A DNA stretch of 62,000 nucleotides from Chrysomallon squamiferum (taxonomy: Eukaryota; Mollusca; Gastropoda; Neomphalida; Peltospiridae). Below the pieces are notes generated by a model. It did not search any database, was not told the DNA's origin, and was given only the letters and a program-made list of their open reading frames with translations. The DNA is taken from contig CM022670.1 of the NCBI GenBank assembly GCA_012295275.1, positions 9,398,006 to 9,460,005 on the forward strand. Direction: 5' to 3'. Shown in pieces: positions 1 through 12,860 of the stretch. Positions within the stretch are counted from its first letter, which is position 1. Each line of letters starts with the position of its first letter. The translations under genes were made by a program, and so were the position numbers.

Positions 1-3000
1 AAATTAAAATTAACAGGCAAATACTAAAGTAATTGGTTATTACACAGTCTACTGAGATGCATTTAAAATGGTTTACATCTAAACCCCAAAATACAGTATG
101 ATATATAAATAAAGCCCTCAACTAAGTAAATATTTCTGTTGTACCTGGTGTTTCAAAGATACTCAAACCTTTTCATGTTAATATCATGAGTAAATTTTTA
201 TTAAACAAAATTTTAAAATTAAAAATTATGGATACTAATCACATTTAAAGCTGTGCTTGAGTGCAACAACACAAAGCCAAATAAATGTAGTAAATTTATA
301 TTAAAGAAACCCACATTTAAAAGAATGAAAAATAAAAACGACCAAAGACTAACCTAAAAGTATATAAACTTGTACATAATCATGTTTTTAAATTCTAATC
401 TATTTCAAATATTGTTTTGTTATTTGTAGCCCATGCAGTTTTTTACAGTAAAAAAAAAAAAATAAAACAATTACTAAATATTATATACATGTACAAATAT
501 TGATGTATTTATATATGTATATATTTATATTTACATATAATACAGTGAAATATATACATAACTTTTACACCTAAAATACACTCCGCAATTACAAGTGAGT
601 GAAGAAAATGTGGTTTCAATATAAAATACATATTCACTTGATTAGCATACTAGTATACTTGTTTAATTTATTATATAATTGTGATCCTGTACAATTAGTT
701 AAAACACTTATAACATAAAAAACCACATGGCTGTAAATTTTTTTACTTTCATTCCTTTATTATAAATGGATGATTTATTTTCAGGTTACTTTGACAGCAG
801 TATTTCTCTCTGTATCAATTTCTTTCTATCGTCAAACAGTCCAAACTGCATGATTACTATCAGTTTGATATCAACTTCGTAATTTTCAGAATGATCCGAA
901 ATAAAAGGAAGCCCATTAGTTATAAACAAATTAATTTGAATTTTGACCTTAAGGTATAAAAAGTTTCAGAAAAATTTACACTGGATATGAAATGGATGTT
1001 TATTTCTGTGACCATGTCAAATTAATTCAAATAGCTGAGACAAAAGCTCATGTGATTTACTCACTTTGAAGAAAGGCTGAGCAAATTCCCAAAAGAGAAA
1101 AAAACAACAAAAACAAGAAATTACAAAAACAAAAACAGTGATTAAAGCAACTGAAGGAAAAAAAAAAAAAGGACAAAAACCAGCCTTACATGAGCTGAGT
1201 GTAAAAGGTTAGTTATATTTAAAATAATATAAACTAAAATAATAAATTTTTAAAGTCATTCAGACATTTGCCAGTAATAAGATTAACACAATGACCAGCA
1301 GAAAAAGTCCTGTCACTATTTACATCATTATTATTATTATACTAGAAAGTTTTATATTTTGCCATATGTTTTAATTTTCTTAAGACCTACCAGCATTTTT
1401 TAAATTTAGTTTTTAACAGTAATGGGCATTTGATGTAAAATAATAATGAAAACTGGTTAGAAATGAAATCAAAAAAGTATGTAGCAAAAACAAAAAATCT
1501 GAGACAAAAAATAAATCAATCATGAATGTGGTGGAATGTAACTCTGGTACTGAATTCTTAAGAGGATACGTTGAGATACATTTTGCTGTATTTCAGACCT
1601 GCTTAGCTTATTTTTTTTCATGATGAAACTTTTCTTTTTATTCAATTTATTATTATAAAGTAATAATGACTAGAGTTGCTGCATTAATGTCCACTACTGT
1701 TCTGTTCAACAATTTTTTAGTTAACTACCACAAGAAAGGCAAAAGCTACTGCCACCAAATGATGGGCTATTGTTTTTCAGCAGCAAGTGATATTTCACAT
1801 GTACCTTCCCACAGACAGAAAAACACGTGCTGTAGTCTTTGATAACACAGGCAGTCAGATGAGAAACTCTGAATCTGGAGCAGTATGTTTAATTAAAGTA
1901 GTATTTCTAATATTCTAATGCTGTTTGATGATCTTAAAATGGATTACATTTTCTACATAAAGACAAAATATAAAATAAATGAATAAATAAATAAATAAAT
2001 GATAATAAAATTTTTAAATTAAAGAACCTATGTATATATAAATTTTAAAACATGTAATATATTATCACAACTGCTGCTGAAAGTAATAATAATAATATCA
2101 TTAACATTTTTTTAAGACCAAAAACCTCTCCATGTAATGAATTTATCTTAAGAATTAGTTAACAAAACAAAACAAAAAAAATTTGAAATATTCTTACAGA
2201 TGTGCTAGAATGCAAAATTTTAAATAATCGAAGCCTATATATGCAAATAATATATAAATAAATAAATATTTATAACCTTTATATTTAAAAATCCTAAGAA
2301 TTCAACCATGATATGCAATTACACAATTAAACTGAAATGGAATCATCATTAGATTTACACTTAATCAAAAAGGAATGGTAAAACTTTCAATAAAATAAAA
2401 CCCTTTATCAAAAATATATTTTAAACAAACAAAAACTTAGAATGCACAAAAATTTATATATACACAGTGTATAATGAAAATTATATATGTTCATGGAATA
2501 ATCATATGTTTTTTTTTATGATTGATAATTAAAGGAAACTGAAGGAAGATGTATTTATTTAGTTTGTTCCTAAAAATGCATCTACTTAATGAAATATCTG
2601 TAGTGGCAGTAACGACTAAACAACAAACACTGACTCTATAATGGATTTATTTATAAAGATGTAAAAAGACAAAAGCAAATGTAACTGGGAAATAAAACAC
2701 AGGTCCATGAAATCATATAAAGCCATATTATATTGCCTATTATGATATAACAGTAATATTGAGTAGTAGCAGCAGAAGCAGCTGCAGTAATGATGGTAAC
2801 AGTAATAGTAGTAGTAATAAATATGTAAAGGACCTACAATACAAAAAATGTGAAAATAAATATTTTCCCTTCTTTCTGAAATTACTAACAAAGGTATATA
2901 TATATATATATCTACAGTGCTCAGGAGTAGTTAATTTAACAAATAAATAGTAAATAATATTTTTTGAATTTTTGTAATCTTTAAAATCCTTATGCTAAGA

Positions 3001-3341
3001 ATATCATAACTTCAATTTTAATTTTAATTTTAATATATATATTTTTTTTTTTTTTCAACGGATTTTAAATACTGAACTGATTCATCTAAAAGTCTGTTGA
3101 GTTGTAATCATTGCCTTAAATAATTGGTGTATAAAAATTTATGTACTAGAAATAATTCCTAAGAATAAACAAAATGAAATAGCAAAATATATTCAGAAAT
3201 ATGCTTTTTGCCCAAGTTAACTAAAACAGCCATAATAGAGACAAGGCAGAAAAAGAAAAAAAACATGTTAAGAATTTAATACAATAATGTAAGTAGGTAT
3301 AATAAAGATTTCCAATTTCAGACCATTCCTTTAAATCCTTA
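1..3341. other. 3' flank of the CRACD-like gene, no gene recognised
   Basis: This is AT-rich sequence downstream of the minus-strand CRACD-like stop codon. I found no exon with convincing coding content on either strand. It holds short A and T runs, a small AGC/AGT-type triplet patch at about 2761-2822 and a (TA)n run near 2895-2912. Part of it may be 3' UTR of the CRACD-like transcript, but the cleavage site cannot be fixed from sequence. Confidence 0.5.
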
Positions 3342-3374
3342 CATTTATTTATTTATTTATTTATTTATTTATTC
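3342..3374 (-). terminator. TTTA repeat with candidate poly(A) signals
   Basis: A (TTTA)n run reads AATAAATAAATAAA on the minus strand, giving overlapping AATAAA hexamers about 290 to 320 bases past the CRACD-like stop codon. It could serve as the polyadenylation signal. Because the repeat makes such hexamers by chance and several other AATAAA copies lie further down, this is only a candidate. Confidence 0.3.
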
Positions 3375-3662
3375 AAAATATTAGTCAGTGTAACAATAAC
3401 TAATTTGTACTTCAGTATGAACCCAGTATTATGTCCACCCCTCACATTCATAAATCATTAAAAGACAAAAAGATAAAACTAAGCAAAACAAAGATTAATG
3501 AATATTAAAAACAAAGTCTAGACAAATATCTAGATACAAGAACAAGATAAGCAAGGATCTCAAATGAAAAAAAAAAAAAATTATTGTGCTTTTGAAATGT
3601 CAAGCTCCATGCACCATTCAGTTCTTAATTACATCTTGAAGAAAACACTGTTATTATGATAG

Positions 3663-6600
3663 TCACTGAAACACAGGTTCTGTTGTCTGCATTTTCTGAA
3701 AATTCTTCACCATGTCCAAAACCTTGGAAGAACGATTTGAAGAGCACTTTTCAGGAGTTTCAGTTGTCAGAGGTGGAATTTTCTGTTTTAAAAAACATGA
3801 ATATTAAAAGTTTTAAATTTAGTTTTTTCCCTCTATGACATTTAGAAAACAAAAATAAAGATATGTACATATTATCTAAATTATAAACATTCGGATGTTT
3901 TGAAAACAAATATTATATTTGACCATACAATATGATTCAAATCAACTATAGCTAAGTAATTTAGCATTTCTGTTATCAGAAATTCTTTTCTTTCTGACTG
4001 CAAAATATAATTAGTTTTGATTTTCTCACACCATTCATTTACTTGTTTACATACAGCAAATGACCCAACCTGAACAGAAACAAATTTCAAAACCAACCTT
4101 TTTCACAGGAGCCTCAACTCTGTGCTGATCTTTCTCAATGATTTCAATCTTCACTGGAGCCAGACCCTCCTGGATCTGATTACTGACATTTTCTTTCTTT
4201 GGAGGGACGCTGGTCTTCCATGGGGAGGGAGCAGTGGGTTTGATATCCTTGGACTGCACCGAGCCTCGAGAATTAAATGACATTACAGGTTTGCTTTCAG
4301 CTTTCTTATTTGTTTCAGCTGTCGAGACTTTGGACATGCTAGTCCCTTGAGCTGCTGATGAGGTTTTTGTACTGTCCACTCTGGAAAATGTTTTCTTTGC
4401 TTCCACTGAAGAGGTTTCAGAAGCTATGCCTGAAGAAGCTTTTGAACTGCTCACCCTTGTAAATGACTTCTTTGAGTCAGACAATGAGTAAGATGGTTTT
4501 ACTGACTCGGAGGTTATGGAGGAAGATGATTTAGACATGTCAACTTTAGAAAAGGGTTTTGAGCTTTCTTCACCTGGGGATGTCCTAGAACTAAGACTGT
4601 CTGTCTTTGAAGTTTGAACTTTGACGCTGCTGGCCCTAGATGTAAATGATTTCACTGAATCTGGCCTCAATGCAGATTCCACTTTGACACTAGAACCTCT
4701 GCTTGGTAGGTTACCACTTTTACTCACTGGTGGTCTTTCAGCTGGAGTTGTAGTTGTTGGTTTGGTCATGCTACTGCTTACATTCTGTCCAAGAGAATCA
4801 ACGTTCTTTTTCTCTTTACTAACATCCATAACAAACACTTCTTTTGGTTTTGGTTCACTCTGCTGCATCTTTGTACCAACATTACTTTGTTGTGGTTTTA
4901 CACCAATGTTACTTTGTTGTGGTTTTACACCAATGTTACTTTGTTGTGCTTTTACACCAACATTACTCTGTTGTGTTTTTACACCAACATTACTCTGTTG
5001 TGCTTTTACACCAATGTTACTTTGTGGAGTTTTTGCATCAACACTGGTCTGTTGTGTTTTTGCACCAACATTACTCTGTTGTGTCTTTCCACTACTATTA
5101 CTCTCATCTTCATTAGCACCTGCCTTTCTTTTTCTTAATGCAGCCATCCATTCTGGCTCTCTGTTCACTGGTTCTGTAATCACTTGTTCAGCTTCCGTCC
5201 ATGTCCACCGCTTTGGATCACTTTTCCTGCCGCTTACCTCGGATGACATGATGACTGATGACGTCATGACATCTCTTTTTTGTGGAGAGGAATTTGGGGA
5301 ACCACTACCAAAGTCGACTCTGTGAGAATTTGTTCTCTGTATTTTTGTAGCATACTGTTCGTCTTTTGCCACTGGTTGTTCTGGTAGTGTTTTGCTGCGA
5401 GTCTGTCGTCTCAGCCTGTAATCCTCTCGACCTGGTGACACAATGTCTGACGTATCTGTTGTCTTCAAACCCTCTCTTTTCAAACTCGAGTTAGACTTCA
5501 CTGAACTTGTTTCTGATTTATCGTCTTCTTTCACAGACTCACTGGACATCTTTCTAACCACAGCTTGTTTTTGTTCCACTGAAGATGAAGTAGCAATAGC
5601 ATCCTTGGAATCAAAATGAGATGTCTGTGAAAGAGAACTCTCTGTTTTAGATGAAAACTTCACTTCAACCTTTTCTCCATATTTACCACCAGCATCACTT
5701 GAAGCCGACGCATATATTTGGCCTTTGGAAGCACCAGTTACTTCATTCGAAGGAATCTCGTCTTCCTTTGACATCTTAACAGATTTACGCTTCACTTTGT
5801 TAAATGCTTGTGAAAGTTCATTTTCTTTTTCAGCGGATGCAACAACACCCTGGTTATCAGCACCATCTTTAGCTCGTCCAGAAATGGGATGCAGCGGTTT
5901 TGGCAGTGTTTTTTCTTCCACTTTAGCAGCTGCTGTGAGTGAACTGCCAACAGAAGTCTGTTCTTTTTTAGCCTCACAGCTTGTCTTTAAAGAACTGGAC
6001 AATAATGTCTCTTCATGGGGTTGTTTGTAAGATTCTGTTCTGTATACAGAGGTCGATGCTCTGTCTGACATTTCAGTGGGAACTTGTAGCACCTCGGAAT
6101 AACTTGTTGACATATCAAACTGTGACACATCAGCTGAACATTAAAAAAAAATAAAAACATTTGTTCATTTCATTTTATTAATAAAGAAAAAAAATATATA
6201 ATTACAGATTTAAAAACCAATCAGAAAATATTTAACCAGCAGCATTATTTTAATTAAAATGCAGAAAACTGATTTAGGTATAAAATCTTGCAACTTGCAA
6301 TCTACCAGATATAATACTTTATTATTAGTCTGTTACTATTTTCTAATGTAAATTTATTTTCAGGCTTCCCTTTCTAAACACAGATGCCAGCCCATTAATA
6401 AACAATGTCATGGAGTTGAAAATTATGTGGTTAAAATAAAACATGCAGATGTGACAGAGCGTAATTATTGCTTGGTTTATCTAAAATGGAGTTAAATTGA
6501 TTGCAATAATTACAATAACTTGTCATGTACTGCATTGATACATAAAACTGAAGCACCATTGTAAAGTCTCTGGCTGAGAAATAATCATACCTAAATATCT

Positions 6601-7255
6601 ATCTGTCATACTCAAATAACATTGCTAGACTGGAGTACAGAAACTCTCTAAAAACAGCAACTAATCTACAAACAACTATCCTTATTATATGTTTACTCGT
6701 ACATATATGGTACTAAAATATTAAACATTAATAACATAAATTTGTTTCAACACATAACCGACAAGACAATTATAGACCAAACTGACATTATTTAATTTAG
6801 CAGTAAAAGAACCTTAGTATTCCATGACAATGTGCACTAACAGTTTGGTTCCCTGCAGTACCATTTCAACAAATAACTTTCTGACCACAAATTATGTATG
6901 TACCAAACACACACTTCATTACAGAATACCACAATTTAAATTACACACGCATCAATACAGAAATGAAATGAAATGAAATATCAGTTTATTAATTACTGTG
7001 CTTACAAAAACAGTTGCAAATTTTCGAATTTTACAGGAATCATAAAGTAAATATGTCAGAACTGATAGAAGTACTAATCTGCCATATTACATAACTCCAC
7101 TGGAACCTACCTGATGTAATACTGACTGTACTTTGATCTATTGTTTTACTTGGTGATTCTTCATTTAAGCTTGGAAGACCTGATGGAGATTTTACCTGAG
7201 GGTTAAAAAATAGAAAGAGAAAGAAACATTTTATTGTACATTGAGAATGGTAATC

Positions 7256-7290
<35 letters not shown>

Positions 7291-8390
7291 CAAGAACAAC
7301 AAAAATAAAAAAAAAATAAAAATAAAATAAAAAAATAAAAATAAAAATAAATTAAATTAAAATAAATTAAATAAATAACAAGTAAGTAACATATGAATAA
7401 ATAAATAATATAAAACTATATGTTGTATAGGTGGGGGATTCATTACTAACACATACATACAACTCAGATATAAACATTTTTAAAATACTATACACAAAAA
7501 ACATTTAATTAGAAAAACAAACCCATTAAATATTCATGTTTTTCTACACTTACATCCCGACGTTTGCGAGACTGTCGCGAAGCTTTTCTCTTGTTTGGCC
7601 TCACAGACAGCTTGTGTTTAGCAGCATCTGAGGTCAGGTGCTCAGTACTTTTCACAGACTCAAAATCCATTGGCTGATGTGGGTCAGATTTGCTACTTCT
7701 CTTTGGTTTCTGTGGAGTTGAGCTCTTCCAGCCACTGATAAACATATCCTCCTGAAAGAAAAGACATAAATGTGAAAAATAAGTAATATAAATAGTAAAA
7801 AAACAATTTGGAAGACATTTGTGTGTCTTCCTGTAATATTAAACTTTTGTTAATCTTGCAGTCTGTATCTAGGCAGAGATTTTACCAAATTTGCACTACA
7901 GTTTGCTGTTTCACTACCCGTGCAAATAAAAACACATCTTTTTGGTTTTTCATATCCACCAATTTATTATTAATTTTTAATAACTAAGTATTAGTACTAT
8001 ATCAAAACAAAATAAAACAAAGATCCAGTCTGTAACCAAATGTTTCATTACCTTGCAATCAATATGAACAACAATTAATCTAGTTAATTTTTGAAACATC
8101 TGTAAGTAATATTAAAACACTGTGTATATGGGTGTATGTGTCTGTATATACACATATATAGATATACATACATACACATATACATACATCCATATATACA
8201 TCCATACATTCATATATACATCCATACATCCACACATCCATCCATACATCCATCACTACATCCATATATACATCCATACATCCACACATACATACATCTA
8301 TACACACATCCATACATACGTCCATATATACATATACATCCATACATGCATACATCCATATACACATCCATCCATACATACATACATTCA

Positions 8391-8423
<33 letters not shown>

Positions 8424-11358
8424 CCATCCATCCATACATACATACATTCATACATACATACATATATACATACAGACATACATATATACATACATACAGA
8501 CATACATATACATACAGACATACATACATACATACATATATAGTTAATTTACCTCCTCATTTTCAGAACTGTCCATGCTGATTAAACTCTTGTCACTTTC
8601 GCGACTGCTCGATGCTTGATTCTGAAAATAGACAAAAACAGTTTCATTATAACACTACATCCAAACCAGGCAAAAACAAAACAGCCTGGATATTTCATTA
8701 CATCTCATTACCACACTTGACACTAACAGACAGCATATACCAGCCAGTAGTGATGAAACAATGGGTTACATGAGACAGAAGTCAAACAAAAATCATTAAA
8801 TCAATCTATGTGTGGGAAAAAAAAAAAAAAAAAAGTATACGCTGATGTATGAAATTAGTCACATGGAGCTGGTTTATTACTTTTCTCTTTTATGTACTGA
8901 TGATAATCTGCATGTATGCTAAGAACAGACTTGTTAATTATCATACAGACAAGATTATGTAACACAAAACAGGATCATTATTAACTGAAAAAGAACATGC
9001 TTCATACTGAATTTATTGATTTTTAATATTACTTGGTCTTTGTATGACTTCAATTTTTGGTATTTTTTATTTTTTTGGTGAATCCCTGTCTGTGTGCAGA
9101 ATATTGAAAAGGTAACGTTACGGTTCGGTATGATTAAATATATGTTTATATTCTTTAACTTTCATATTTATTGTATTTTAAACTCTGTTAGTGTGTGTTT
9201 TGAAAGCTGTTTAAAACACTAGTGAAATAATAGATACATTTCAGATTTCAGTGCAACCAATTTCTCCATAATTTGTATTTTTTACAAGACATATTACAAT
9301 AATATTAATTCATGTTAATTTTTTAATCTTTTTAAGAACAAAAAGATGATTATTGTATAAATGTGTTATCTTGAAGTATTGAAGTGTTATGAAAAAATGT
9401 TCTGATCATTACAGAAGCTGTGGAAAGGAAACTCATTTACTAAACATTTAAATTAAAAACAAATTCAGACACAATAACATAACAATTCCATGCTTTAAGA
9501 ATTTGACCACAAAATTACAAAAACAGAATTAAGCTTCTTAACTCTCAGCAGCAAAAAATAAAAAAAAATAAAAATAAAAATTGTACTAGAATACAACTTA
9601 TAAGAAGAACTACAATATAACCAACAAAAGGAACTGAATTAAATAACAGAATTATAAAAACTGCATTTAATGTATATTACGTAACAGTGACTTTCTCACT
9701 ACATGCTTTTACTACGTCTGAAATAAACACATGAACTGGAAAAACTGTGCTAAAGCATATTATATAATTTCCAACTTTATAACCTTAGGTACATTTTTGA
9801 AATATCCCACAACAAAAACAACCAACCTTTGATCGCCAAGTTAGTAACAGTATTTAAACAAATTTCTTTTTGCACGTTAAAGTTGTATTTTCTATAAATC
9901 TTCACAAATACATGAAGCTTTTAGTAGCAAGCAGTTGAGAAACACAATTCACAAAAACACTGGCACCAACAGACATTACGTCATATTGATTTTCTGGCTC
10001 AATGGGTTCTAGCAATAACCCATGTTAGTCACTCAACACAAGTCTAACTTGGTTTGTCTGGGTCACAAAAAGCTCATCTCAGTCATCCATCTAAATGAGA
10101 TATTTATGCAGAATGTGACAAGACTGAAATTGCCACAGATCATAATTGTTAGACTGGGCATTTGGTAAAATGAGAAAACCAAATATAGGCACAATGTTTC
10201 AAAAAACCTAGATGTTAACAGAATGAAGCTGATGATTATAAATTGAAAAATAATGACAGCAAACATTGATTATATTAAGACTAAAGTACATATACATATA
10301 AAAAAGGAATAATTAATAAATAAATGAAAAAAGCTATTATAGGAAAGCTTCTGAAATGATTTACAACAAAATTCCATTAAGATGAATTTTCAACGAAATG
10401 GACAAAACTCCCAACAGACTGAGTGCTTAAATACCTCATGGTAATGCAGTATGATAGAACTTAAGTTTAATTGCAGTGAGTTTATCACGGAGTATGTTCT
10501 TTTGATAAAATTGCAGTGATAAGATGGGGTATCAAGTGTTTGTTGATTAGATTACACCTACATCACACGCTGTCAAGGTATCTAAAATGATATCTAAAAT
10601 AGACAGTCTTTCAAATTACATGTCGCTGAATGATGGGTGGTGTCAATAATACAGCTTTATTATTTATTTGGGAGGGGGTGACAATAATACCCAAATTCAG
10701 GACAACCATTTGAAAATCTAATTAGTACACTTCATGTTCTTTTTAACTGAATAATGTACAGAAAGCACTCTAAATTCTGTATATAAAAAGCAAATGTTTG
10801 ATTCACTGTGTATATCAATAAGCAGACATATTTTATTTTTTATTTTATTTAAATAAAAAGAAAATCTTTAGACCTAGATGTGTAATAATAAACATCTGCT
10901 TAGACTTTTTATAAAAGCAATCAGGAAAGTTAAATTACCTTCAGATTATTAAAAAAACAAATGTATAAAAACCTTTAGCTGTCCTCCGACAACAGCATCT
11001 CCTTGTCCATGTTCATCATCATCAGAATACTGAGTCTGGCGTTTCTTCAGCTTGCTGAACAGTTCATCCTGAAACCAAATAATGTGTTTGGAAATATTAA
11101 ATTCCAAAGTCTTTAACTGATGACCTCTGTTATCAGATACAGAAAAGATTCATATCCGTATGTATCATCTGGTTGAAGACTTTTATCTTTTTTTTTCATC
11201 AATCAAGGCAAATGGAATTTTCTCATCTGCCTGCATATCTGAACGTTAAATGTACAGATGAGGCCACTGCCTGAATTCTATATTACAGATACTAAATTCT
11301 GGTTCAGATATTTGCATGAATGCATACGTATCATCCAGATATTGCAAAAATAATTAGA

Positions 11359-11419
<61 letters not shown>

Positions 11420-12826
11420 GTTGTTGTTGCTGAAAGTGTTCTTGCTTTCTTCTTTTGAAGAAAATAAAATCTTAAATACTGACGGTCTTCCTATGGATTA
11501 TATGTTTATATGAAGAAAAGAAAGCAAATAATGGAAACAGTTATCAAGTAACGTTGTAATAACTTGTGAAACTCACATGAAATGCAGGTCGAGCAAGGTT
11601 TTCTTCAGAGACGGCCACTTTGTTGAGTGCAGCTAAACTGGGGTCACGCTGATCTGGAGAGAAAACACTGTCTTCTGATATACTCCTGGCACCTCCCAGC
11701 GGTCGAGCTGCCCGAGTCTTGAATCTTCAAAACAAAACGACATACTAACTTAAATTATCATAGAAGAAACTTTTGTTTCACAAATGCTGTTAAGTTATAT
11801 TTGTTTTTCCTCGATTACTGGAAAAATTTATATTTTATTTTAATTGATAAATGTTCTTGTTTTTTTTATATTACAAGATGATGGCTGGTCTGAAATGTCA
11901 AAGCTTACTATTTCAAGTGGTAACCTAAAAAAGAAAATTTATTATAAGATGATATTGAAATTTGTTTCTTCATGGCTATGCTGTTTGAAACTGCTAGAAA
12001 TAATATATTAAATGAAGAGTATTTTGGCTTTTTATCACAAATTCATGTGTTATTTGTCCAATATTACAGAAATTAATATTAAAAAGTGGCTGTTTTGTCT
12101 CCGGGCTACCAAAGCTCTTTTTTTACAGTCTATCAATGGATATTAAATACTGTCCAATGCAGAACCTGTGAACTTGTGTAAGAATTAATATCTGTATGTT
12201 TACTATAAAACTATATTAGTGTTATCTTTTTTTTTTTTTTTTTTCAATATATAGCACCAGCTGCTGTACTCTGAATCATTATAAAATATCTACATTGATT
12301 TTGTAATTCATTCATCTTTTCTTTCTTTATTATTTGTTTTGTTGGATTTGTTGTTTTTGTGTGTTTATTTTTTTTTTTTTTTTTTTTTTTTTTATTATTT
12401 ATCTTTTTAATTAAAAAAAAGGAAAAAAAAAAAAAAAATTAAGAAAAAAGAAATTTAACCGAAGTTCACACTTCCTTTTATTATTTTTTCATCAAATACA
12501 TCTGAGAACATAATCTTTAAAATGTTTACTTTCAAACTGTTACTATTGACTGCTATACAGGTCATTTCATTTTTTACTCTGGTTAGATAAGATAAACAAG
12601 CATTTCAGTAACTGCATATCTCAAGATATCTGTATGATTAATATACTGATCAACGTACTGTACCTTTACATGTATGTAACATGTTGTAAGCTAGTATATA
12701 TTAAACTGGTATTTTGTTGAAGTAACATAACCTACTTACCAATAAGCTGTTTACACATACACACACAAAAATGTAAATACATACATACATTTTATATACA
12801 CATTATGTACATGCATTCATACAATA

Positions 12827-12860
<34 letters not shown>

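Noticed and set aside
2616-2950. Short open frames on both strands, rich in Tyr/Cys or Ser/Asn
   Set aside because: They lie over AGC/AGT triplets and TA repeats and lack any gene context.
4621-5325. 234-codon plus-strand open frame with repeated LLCCGFTP units
   Set aside because: It is the antisense shadow of the CRACD-like minisatellite exon, whose minus frame is supported by splice phase on both sides.
8080-8547. Four overlapping open frames of 107 to 149 codons on both strands
   Set aside because: They are periodic translations (Tyr-Ile-His or Met-Cys-Val) of the ATAC tetranucleotide repeat, not genes.
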